64,000 nucleotides of DNA from Congzhengia minquanensis (GTDB lineage Bacteria > Bacillota > Clostridia > UBA1381 > UBA9506): assembly GCF_014384785.1 (NCBI RefSeq), contig NZ_JACRSU010000003.1:434001-498000 (forward strand), read 5' to 3'. Shown here piece by piece: positions 57,597 to 64,000 of the stretch. The first letter of the stretch is position 1; every line of letters begins with the position of its first letter. A model generated the notes under the pieces. It made no database searches, had not been told where the DNA came from, and was given only the letters and a program-made list of their open reading frames with translations. A program made the position numbers and the translations under genes.

Positions 57597-58235
57597 TCAC
57601 GCACCGGCACAAATTTTCAGCGCAACATCAGAAGCGGAAGCCGCATCGGTTGTATAATAATCTGCGCCGATGCTGTCGCAGAATTCCTGTGTAATGGGAG
57701 CGCCGCCGACCATAATTTTCACTTTGTCGCGGATTCCTTTCTCTTCTGCCTTTGCAACCACATTTTTCATTTCAACCATTGTTGTGGTCAGCAATGCGCT
57801 GCAGCAGATAACCTGCGCGTTGTTTTCAATTGCCTTTTCAACAAATGTTTCCGGTGAAACGTCAACGCCCAAATCAATTACTGTGAGACCTTTGCCCTCT
57901 AACATCATTTTTACAAGATTTTTGCCAATGTCGTGTAAATCACCCTTAACCGTTCCTACAACTGCAGTTCCGCTGGATTTCACTCCTGCAGTTGCCAAAT
58001 GCGGCTTAAGCAATTCCGTGCCGGCGTTCATAGCGCGGGCGGCGATTAAAACCTCAGGAACAAAAACTTCATTGTTTTTAAACTTTTCACCAATAATACT
58101 CATTCCGCTCAGCAGACCCTTTTCAAGAATTTCCTGCGGTGCAATTCCTTCTTCAATTGCCTGGGCAACCAGCTCTTTCACCTGTTTTGCTCTTCCCTGC
58201 TGCAGAAATGTGCTCATCTCTTCTAAAATATTCAT
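57597..58235 (-). CDS. Methyltransferase cognate corrinoid protein
   Basis: A 212-residue corrinoid protein of the MtbC/MtmC/MttC type. The N-terminal four-helix cap domain (residues about 1-85) is followed by the Rossmann-like B12-binding domain with GDLHDIGKN (D99, H101 and G104; H101 is the lower axial ligand), CCSALLTT and MVGGAPIT. It carries a methyl group on cobalt between a substrate methyltransferase and a second methyltransferase. ATG 58235 follows AAAGGAAG. It is transcribed with DUF2284 and divergent from its reductive activator. Confidence 0.93.
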   Translation of the reverse strand: MNILEEMSTFLQQGRAKQVKELVAQAIEEGIAPQEILEKGLLSGMSIIGEKFKNNEVFVPEVLIAARAMNAGTELLKPHLATAGVKSSGTAVVGTVKGDLHDIGKNLVKMMLEGKGLTVIDLGVDVSPETFVEKAIENNAQVICCSALLTTTMVEMKNVVAKAEEKGIRDKVKIMVGGAPITQEFCDSIGADYYTTDAASASDVALKICAGA

Positions 58236-58357
58236 TTCATAACTTCCTTTCATTTTTACTTAATATTATATTATCTTTATTTTAATATAAACCGCAAATC
58301 TTGTATAGAAAAATTTTTTGATTTTTTGAAATATTTTATCTATTCTGCTTTATCAAG

Positions 58358-58386
58358 TTGCAATCCGTTTCTTTTTTTGTTATGCT
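58358..58386 (+). promoter_or_regulatory. Promoter of the RACo-methyltransferase operon
   Basis: A -35 TTGCAA (58358-58363), 17-base T-rich spacer and -10 TATGCT (58381-58386), 34 bases before the ATG. Confidence 0.7.
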
Positions 58387-58420
58387 AATATCACAGCAGA
58401 CAAGGAAACGAGGAATATTG

Positions 58421-59887
58421 ATGAAAATAACCCTGCAGTCGGACGCAAAAAAAATTTGTATTTCTGTTTTTAACGAAACGCGGATAGACGAAATCATTGC
58501 AAAATCGGAATTTAAGCTTACCCGTCCGTGCGGAGGAAATGGAACCTGCGGAAAATGCAAAGTAAAAGCCGTTGGGAATCTGTCTGAAATGAGCGGCGAT
58601 GAAAAACGTTTTTTGACCAAAGAAGAAATCGGCGCAAACATTCGTCTTGCCTGTTATGCATCAGTTACCGGCGACGCGAATATTACGCTCATCACTTCAA
58701 ATGAACAAATTCAAGGGGTAACAGACGGATATTTTCCTGACTTTAAAAAAAGTCCCCTTACCGGTGATAAAAACTGTTATGCAATGGCAATTGACATTGG
58801 AACAACCACAATTGCAGGATATTTTTATAAAATGCCCGAATGTTTTTGCGTAAAACAGACTTGCAGAACAAACCCTCAAACGCAGTTCGGTGCAGACGTT
58901 ATTTCGCGCATTCAATTTGCAAACGAGGGTGGATTGAAGACGCTTCAAAAAGCAGTGCAGGACGAAATAGAATCCATGAAAACGGAATTTGGCGAACCGG
59001 TGGAACTGTCTGTAATTACGGGAAACACAACAATGCTTCATCTTTTTTCCGGACTTGACCCCAGCGGAATTGCCGTTTCGCCGTTTACGCCAAAGAGCCT
59101 GTTTGGAAATTTTCAGGAAAACTTTTACTTGCCGCCGTGCATTTCTGCATATGTCGGCGCGGATATAACAACAGCAATTCTGGCAAGCAACATGCAAAAA
59201 GACGGCTCTTCGCTTTTAATTGATATTGGAACCAACGGAGAAATGGCATATTGGAGCAACGGCGGCTTTACCTGCTGTTCAACCGCGGCGGGGCCTGCGT
59301 TTGAAGGCGCCGGAATTTCGTGCGGAATGCCGGCCGCATCCGGAGCGATAGACCGTGTTTGGTTAGAAAACGGAATCATCAGGTACCGCACAATCAATCA
59401 TGCCAAACCCACAGGAATTTGCGGAAGCGGCTTGATGGACGCGGCGGCCTGCCTGTTAAAAGCAGGAATTATAGAAGACAGCGGATATATGGAAGACGAT
59501 TTTACTTTTCCGGACAGCGCAGTTACCATCACTGCGGCAGATATCCGCCAGATACAGCTTGCGAAAGCGGCAATTCGTGCAGGAATTGAAACTTTGGTTC
59601 CAAACGGAGCCGGGCTTGACTGCGTTTATATTGCCGGCGGTTTCGGCAGTTATGTAGATATAGAGAGCTGTATTACAATCGGTCTTCTGCCGCCGTCATT
59701 TCAAAATAAGGTTCAGGTTTTGGGCAATGCGGCAGGAACCGGCGCAGCAATGATTTTGCAAAGTACAGAATGTCTGGAAAAAGCAAAGGAAATTGCCGGA
59801 AATGCAAAAACAGCGGAATTGTCAGCGAATCCGCAGTTCATGGAGCACTATATGCAGCAGATGATGTTTCCATCTGATTTTGCATAA
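58421..59887 (+). CDS. RACo-type reductive activator of corrinoid proteins (ASKHA domain)
   Basis: A 488-residue protein. The N-terminal [2Fe-2S] ferredoxin-like domain has four cysteines at 37, 43, 46 and 78 (CGGNGTCGKC then RLAC), followed by an ASKHA ATPase domain with DIGTTTIAGYFY (about residue 125) and DIGTNGEMAYW, then a C-terminal part with IAGGFGSYVDIESC. It uses ATP to reduce Co(II) to Co(I) in the corrinoid protein after accidental oxidation. The neighbouring corrinoid protein is its expected partner. ATG 58421 follows CGAGGAAT. Length is typical of the shorter DUF4445 proteins. Confidence 0.93.
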   Translation: MKITLQSDAKKICISVFNETRIDEIIAKSEFKLTRPCGGNGTCGKCKVKAVGNLSEMSGDEKRFLTKEEIGANIRLACYASVTGDANITLITSNEQIQGVTDGYFPDFKKSPLTGDKNCYAMAIDIGTTTIAGYFYKMPECFCVKQTCRTNPQTQFGADVISRIQFANEGGLKTLQKAVQDEIESMKTEFGEPVELSVITGNTTMLHLFSGLDPSGIAVSPFTPKSLFGNFQENFYLPPCISAYVGADITTAILASNMQKDGSSLLIDIGTNGEMAYWSNGGFTCCSTAAGPAFEGAGISCGMPAASGAIDRVWLENGIIRYRTINHAKPTGICGSGLMDAAACLLKAGIIEDSGYMEDDFTFPDSAVTITAADIRQIQLAKAAIRAGIETLVPNGAGLDCVYIAGGFGSYVDIESCITIGLLPPSFQNKVQVLGNAAGTGAAMILQSTECLEKAKEIAGNAKTAELSANPQFMEHYMQQMMFPSDFA

Positions 59888-59949
59888 TCAATATAAAACA
59901 GCCGACGGACCGCGCGATTGCGTTCCTAACGGCGGAAACGGAGCTTAAT

Positions 59950-60954
59950 GTGGAAAAAACAGTTTCTCAATGGTTAAATGAATTAAGAACAGCAGATGTG
60001 AAAAAAGCAATGCCCATCCTTTCCTTTCCGTGTGTACAGCTTTTAGATGTCAGCGTGAAAGAACTGATTTCAGACAGCGACCTGCAGGCTAAGGGAATGA
60101 AAGCGGTTGCCGACCGGTGTGACAGCGCGGCGGCTGTCAGTATGATGGATTTGTCTGTTGAAGCTGAAGCCTTTGGTGCGCAGGTTCGGTTTTCAGACGA
60201 TGAAGTTCCGACGGTTATCGGAAAACTGCTTGAAACGCCTGAAGACGCACAGAAGCTGGCGGTTCCGGAAATGGGAGCAGGCAGAACAGCATTATATGCG
60301 GAGGCAATTAAAAAAGCCTGCGAGCTTATTTGTGACCGTCCCGTTTTGGCAGGGGTAATCGGGCCGTTTTCCCTTTCGGGGCGGCTGATGGACATGACTG
60401 AAATTATGGTAAATTGCTATGTGGAGCCTGAAATGGTACATACTACGCTGCAAAAAGCAACCGATTTTATTATAAAATATATCAACTCATTTCGCGATGC
60501 AGGGGCCCACGGCGTTGTGATTGCCGAACCGGCGGCAGGTTTGCTTTCTCCCGATTTAAACGCAGAATTTTCTATTCCTTATATCAAACAGATTATTGAA
60601 GCGGTGAAAAGTGAAAATTTTGCGGTTGTATATCATAACTGCGGGAACACAATTCCGTTAATTGACGATATTCTTACGGTGAACGCAGATATTTATCACT
60701 TTGGAAACGCCGTAGATTTGGAAGAAATCGCGCCGCACATTCCAACTGACGTTATCTTTATGGGAAATGTGGACCCGGCAGGAGAATTCCGAAACGGAAC
60801 GGTTGCTTCCATAAAGCAAAATACAAAAGAAATTATGCAAAAGTGCTGTAAATATAAAAATTTCGTAATTTCGTCCGGCTGCGACATACCGCCAATGTCA
60901 AGCTGGGAAAATATTGATGCGTTCTTTGAAGCAACAGCCGAATTTTATCGGTAA
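59950..60954 (+). CDS. Uroporphyrinogen-decarboxylase-fold corrinoid methyltransferase
   Basis: A 334-residue TIM-barrel protein of the URO-D/MtaA/MtbA group. Zinc ligands are visible as H229 and C231 in YHNCGNT and C311 in SSGCDIPP; this triad activates a thiol or other acceptor or donor. Such proteins move methyl groups between a corrinoid protein and a small molecule (coenzyme M, tetrahydrofolate or an aromatic ether). The GTG start at 59950 follows GGAG. It lies 62 bases after the RACo gene and ends at a terminator. True heme-pathway URO-D enzymes lack these cysteines and usually sit with heme genes. Confidence 0.88.
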   Translation: MEKTVSQWLNELRTADVKKAMPILSFPCVQLLDVSVKELISDSDLQAKGMKAVADRCDSAAAVSMMDLSVEAEAFGAQVRFSDDEVPTVIGKLLETPEDAQKLAVPEMGAGRTALYAEAIKKACELICDRPVLAGVIGPFSLSGRLMDMTEIMVNCYVEPEMVHTTLQKATDFIIKYINSFRDAGAHGVVIAEPAAGLLSPDLNAEFSIPYIKQIIEAVKSENFAVVYHNCGNTIPLIDDILTVNADIYHFGNAVDLEEIAPHIPTDVIFMGNVDPAGEFRNGTVASIKQNTKEIMQKCCKYKNFVISSGCDIPPMSSWENIDAFFEATAEFYR

Positions 60955-60966
60955 CTTATAAAAAAT

Positions 60967-60991
60967 GCTCCGGTTTCCGGAGCGTTTTTTT
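60967..60991 (+). terminator. Terminator of the RACo-methyltransferase operon
   Basis: Stem GCTCCGG / CCGGAGC (60967-60973 with 60977-60983) with a TTT loop, then G and seven T. Confidence 0.92.
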
Positions 60992-61033
60992 GTAATTGCC
61001 GTAATGAATGGGGGTGTAATGGTGTAAAAAGTG

Positions 61034-61062
61034 TTTACTCCTGCGGTTTTATTTGATATAAT
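61034..61062 (+). promoter_or_regulatory. Promoter of the large secreted protein gene
   Basis: A -35 TTTACT (61034-61039), 17-base spacer and perfect -10 TATAAT (61057-61062), 31 bases before the ATG. Confidence 0.8.
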
Positions 61063-61092
61063 AAAAGCAAATATAAAGGTGAGGTGAAGCAA

Positions 61093-64000
61093 ATGAAAAA
61101 AGCAATATCTATGTGTTTATGCTTTGCGGTATTGCTGTCTGTCTGCGGCATTTTAGCGGCCCCGGCGTCAGCGGAAGCTACTCCGAGCGTAATTGAAACC
61201 TTTTACGAGGGGGAGGACGGGGCGTTTTTTTATCCCTTTGACAAAGAAATGAGCCTGGGTTCACGGCTTGCAATGATGGGGGATAACCAGATTTCCTATT
61301 ATAAAGGGGATTCGGATAACACCTCCGGAATGCTGCGGATTCAAAACTATAACAGCATTAACAGAGGTGTAACCGGCGTGAAGTTGATTCCGGGACAAAA
61401 GATTCGGATTACGGGAGAGGTTAAATTTTTAAATTCGGACAAGCTGTCGCCTAAAGTGGGAGTTCGGTTGGTGTTTATCGGCGACTCCACAGTCCCGGTT
61501 TACAAAGACTCTGCCTGCACACAGCCTTTAATGAACGGGGAAGAACAGGTCACGCTGAAGGATAAATATTTTGGCGTATCCATTGACAAGGATATTTATG
61601 GAAACAACATGGTAGACGGAGAATGGCACACCTTTGAGTATATTTATGAGTATGACGGAACATTTGCAACGTCTAAAATTGACAACGTGACCTACACAAA
61701 TTACATAAAAGACACCGTTACTTCCCAAATGTATTTCAGGCCTATGGGAAACAGTCCTTTGGGAAAGCCTGCGGGAAGTCCTTCTGAGAATTTTACGCAG
61801 GAGTATATTGACGCGTGCAGCGCGGCGGGAACAACGCCCTATGTAGACTGTCTGCTGGACAATTTTTCTGTGATGCCCTACAGCGGCATGCTGACAGACG
61901 GCGGAAACGTGGGATATGAGCCGAACATATACAACGGCTTTGAAGACGACGGCTGGAAAAAGGATCCCAATAAAACCAATTTTTCCTGGAACAACATAAA
62001 TTCCAATGCGGCGCTTTCGGATAACGTGCCGGAGGCTTTAGCTGAAACGTCGAAATCCTCTATCGAGCTTACCTATAAGGGAGCGCCGAGGGACGCGTTT
62101 GTGGACGTAGGGTTTTCTGCAGCCGGTCCGGCATACAAAATGTGGTTTAACAGGGCCTATAAAATCAGCCTTTGGGCCAAAGGGTCTGAGGCGCTGGCGC
62201 AATTTGGAGCTGCAAATAACAAGCCTCTCGTGTTTATCCCCGACCGTTCGGGGGACAAACGGATTGACAGAACGCGCTCAAAATGGCTGCAATCCCCCAC
62301 AAAAGAGATTATAACGGACGACTGGCAAAAGTATGAGTTTATTTGGTATGAAGATATGGAGTATGCAATCGGCAGAAAGAGCGACACCGATTTTACCACC
62401 CGGTTCACCATAAGAACCTATGCCGTGCCGGTAGGAACGGAAAACAATCTGACCGCGACAATAGAAAGCGGGGAGGCGGTGCAGTATATCTATTCCTATC
62501 AAAACAGCGCCGGCGAAACAGTATATGCCGGGCTGGAGGACTTTAAGCTTTACATTGACGATGTAACCATAGCACCCTTAGACATTGTTTACAACGGCGA
62601 CATGGCAGTGAAAGATGCGGCGGACAATGACACCGGCGTAATTTATTATAAAAACGGGAAAAAATCGTCTGATTACTGCGCCCCGGGCGGGGATACCATT
62701 TCGGCAAATTTGTTCCACGCCGGAACCATTGCAGCAGACGCGACGTTTCAGCAAGAAACCGGGCTGGAGAAGAAAAACGTTTTAAAAGTGGCGGCGAACG
62801 AGACGCCTTATCAAAGCGTTGAAATTGACCAGGGGAAAACCTATAAAATCAGTTTTTGGGCAAAGGCGGAAAGCGGCAGCGAAAATATGCCGCTGTATGC
62901 AATGATGGACAGAAGCATAAAAGGCGACGTGCTGGACAGCACCGTGACAGATAAAAACCCCAACGGGCTTTTGGGTTACGGTAATTCCACGGGGATAACG
63001 GGGGACATACCGTTTTACCTGTATAGCGGCACCCAGCAAAATGTGTTTCACGATTATAACAAATTTGAAATTACAGCTGACGGGGAAACGGTTGTAAGCG
63101 ACGATTATTTTGCGCGGATGAAGTCGGTAAACGGCTATGAAAGCCAGGCGGAGCCCACCGCGTGGAACTATCAATATTTTAACGGCGACAGCTGGGTAAA
63201 CACAAATGAAGAAGCAAAAACACCCGGTTCGTGGACGCTGGCCGGCGGCTGGACAAAATATGAATGTTTCTACCACTGGGATTATCAGGGCGGGCACTAC
63301 CGCATGCCCAGGCTCTCCTTTGTGTCCGACGGGGCATATGCCATCGCCGACATTCACGTGGAGGAGGCAGTGCCTTACCAGTTTGGAATTGAAAATGTTT
63401 CCGTCAGCGGTGACAAAGAGGTTTTTGAAATTGGAGATGAACTTTCCGTTACCTATGATTTTGTGTCCAGCGGCGCACAGACGGCAAACGAGGGAAAGAC
63501 GCAGGTTTTAATTCTTGCCGGAACAGAAGCAGAAGGCTTTTATCCTGTTATGGCGGGAACGGCAGAGGGTGCGTTTTCGTTTCGGGTGCCTTCCGGCGCT
63601 ATCGGCAAGCAGTTAAAAATTCAAATTACGCCTGTTTCGTATGACTACATCTATGCCCAGAAACCATTTGAAATCAGCTTGACTGGCACGGCAAAAAGCA
63701 AACTGTCGGCCACATTAAAATCCTTTGACAAAAGCGCTGCCACCTGGCAGCTGTGGGCAACTTACGGAGAAAGCAAGCCAATAACAGCCGACGTTGTTAC
63801 CGCACTTTATGATGCGGACAACAGGCTTTTAAAAACCGAGGTTGCAAAAGCGGAAGTAAAAAATGGGGACGACGGTTTGGTAGCCAGCGGAACGGTGTTT
63901 GCGGATAATGCCGTATTGGGAAAGGTGTTTGTGTTAGACTCGCTTGACACCTTAAAGCCTGTTTGCAGCAGCGAAAAAGCAGATTTATCCGGCGGAAGCG
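61093..64000 (+). CDS. Large secreted multidomain protein, probably cell-surface and carbohydrate-binding (partial, 3' end missing)
   Basis: An open frame of 969 codons from ATG 61093 to the right edge without a stop. It begins with a signal peptide (MKKAISMC... with hydrophobic core, cleavage probably after ASA at residue 27). Three beta-rich modules follow at about residues 30-275, 277-495 and 496-755, resembling family 4/9 carbohydrate-binding modules; two share the segment YKIS-LWAK/FWAK and all have a W-K/H-x-Y/F-E pattern. A probable Ig-like domain (about 760-860) and a second beta domain ending in KVFVLDSLDTLKPV follow. The latter is typical of clostridial SLH-anchored proteins. A GAGGTGA ribosome site precedes the ATG. 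The catalytic part, if any, lies beyond the window. Confidence 0.8.
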   Translation, partial: MKKAISMCLCFAVLLSVCGILAAPASAEATPSVIETFYEGEDGAFFYPFDKEMSLGSRLAMMGDNQISYYKGDSDNTSGMLRIQNYNSINRGVTGVKLIPGQKIRITGEVKFLNSDKLSPKVGVRLVFIGDSTVPVYKDSACTQPLMNGEEQVTLKDKYFGVSIDKDIYGNNMVDGEWHTFEYIYEYDGTFATSKIDNVTYTNYIKDTVTSQMYFRPMGNSPLGKPAGSPSENFTQEYIDACSAAGTTPYVDCLLDNFSVMPYSGMLTDGGNVGYEPNIYNGFEDDGWKKDPNKTNFSWNNINSNAALSDNVPEALAETSKSSIELTYKGAPRDAFVDVGFSAAGPAYKMWFNRAYKISLWAKGSEALAQFGAANNKPLVFIPDRSGDKRIDRTRSKWLQSPTKEIITDDWQKYEFIWYEDMEYAIGRKSDTDFTTRFTIRTYAVPVGTENNLTATIESGEAVQYIYSYQNSAGETVYAGLEDFKLYIDDVTIAPLDIVYNGDMAVKDAADNDTGVIYYKNGKKSSDYCAPGGDTISANLFHAGTIAADATFQQETGLEKKNVLKVAANETPYQSVEIDQGKTYKISFWAKAESGSENMPLYAMMDRSIKGDVLDSTVTDKNPNGLLGYGNSTGITGDIPFYLYSGTQQNVFHDYNKFEITADGETVVSDDYFARMKSVNGYESQAEPTAWNYQYFNGDSWVNTNEEAKTPGSWTLAGGWTKYECFYHWDYQGGHYRMPRLSFVSDGAYAIADIHVEEAVPYQFGIENVSVSGDKEVFEIGDELSVTYDFVSSGAQTANEGKTQVLILAGTEAEGFYPVMAGTAEGAFSFRVPSGAIGKQLKIQITPVSYDYIYAQKPFEISLTGTAKSKLSATLKSFDKSAATWQLWATYGESKPITADVVTALYDADNRLLKTEVAKAEVKNGDDGLVASGTVFADNAVLGKVFVLDSLDTLKPVCSSEKADLSGGS

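Noticed and set aside
58236..58420. Cobalamin riboswitch between the corrinoid protein and RACo genes
   Set aside because: The 185-base region is AT-rich and I see no B12-box-like sequence or the expected paired elements. It holds a plus-strand promoter and only weak minus-strand promoter sequences.
59950..60954. Heme-pathway uroporphyrinogen decarboxylase
   Set aside because: The His-x-Cys and later Cys zinc ligands and the neighbouring RACo gene fit the methyltransferase branch of the fold, and no heme genes are nearby.
61528..63357. Minus-strand frames within the large secreted protein gene
   Set aside because: The plus-strand frame is continuous for 969 codons with a signal peptide, promoter and ribosome site; the reverse frames are short and have none of these.

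Overview
The window looks like chromosome from an anaerobic, low- to moderate-GC Firmicute of the class Clostridia, probably a gut or polymer-degrading lineage. The evidence is the gene order (the rplU-prp-rpmA block with a Prp-cleavable L27, the yggS-sepF-ylmH-divIVA-ileS-lspA-rluD block and the rimP-nusA-rnpM-ylxQ-infB-rbfA block), a SigH-type sigma factor, PPi-type phosphofructokinase, formate-THF ligase, RACo/corrinoid proteins and clostridial families such as DUF4364, DUF1653, DUF3048 and DUF4830. Genes are tightly packed, both strands are used, and no intergenic gap exceeds about 300 bases. About a dozen genes appear to start with GTG or TTG. I see no tRNA, rRNA, CRISPR array, insertion sequence or phage gene.

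Layout. 1-8.7 kb: the end of fhs, then trxB and a DUF4364 gene on the minus strand; an RNA methyltransferase, tadA and an S26-like peptidase; a DeoR regulator divergent from transaldolase and sn-glycerol-1-phosphate dehydrogenase; the L21 leader with rplU-prp-rpmA; an SRPBCC protein and a phosphoesterase. 8.7-17 kb: an AraC regulator divergent from a seven-gene hexuronate operon (two xylose-isomerase-like proteins, two Gfo/Idh/MocA oxidoreductases, uxuA, uxaC and an SDR mannonate oxidoreductase). 17-26 kb: an alanine symporter; the minus operon manA-DUF4380-rdgB-DUF3048; PPi-PFK; an amidohydrolase; an AEC transporter; and a 47-residue cysteine/lysine-rich protein. 26-35.4 kb: the division/translation block, sigH and a zinc-ribbon protein. 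35.5-51.4 kb: the rimP-nusA-infB block, rnhA, tatD and its radical SAM partner, trpS, rqcP, a TPR protein, mutS2, DUF1653, a GH38 glycosidase and a HAD phosphatase. 51.4-55.7 kb: comM, an M24 peptidase, a DUF4830 protein and birA. 55.8-61 kb: a corrinoid methyl-transfer island (PocR-AraC regulator, DUF2284 protein, corrinoid protein, RACo activator, URO-D-type methyltransferase). 61-64 kb: the first 969 codons of a large secreted multidomain protein that runs off the end.

Two regions deserve most attention. In the uronate operon, uxaC, the SDR and uxuA convert glucuronate to 2-keto-3-deoxygluconate, while the paired oxidoreductases and isomerase-like proteins in front resemble enzymes that cleave glycosidic bonds through 3-keto intermediates. 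No glycosidase, transporter or KDG kinase/aldolase is in the operon, so it may release glucuronate from glucuronides without a hydrolase; this is inference. The corrinoid island has the shuttle, its reductive activator, one methyltransferase, a DUF2284 protein and a candidate sensor-regulator, but no MttB/MtaB-type substrate methyltransferase or separate THF methyltransferase, so the methyl donor is unknown. Its methyl groups could enter the folate pool that fhs at the left edge also serves.
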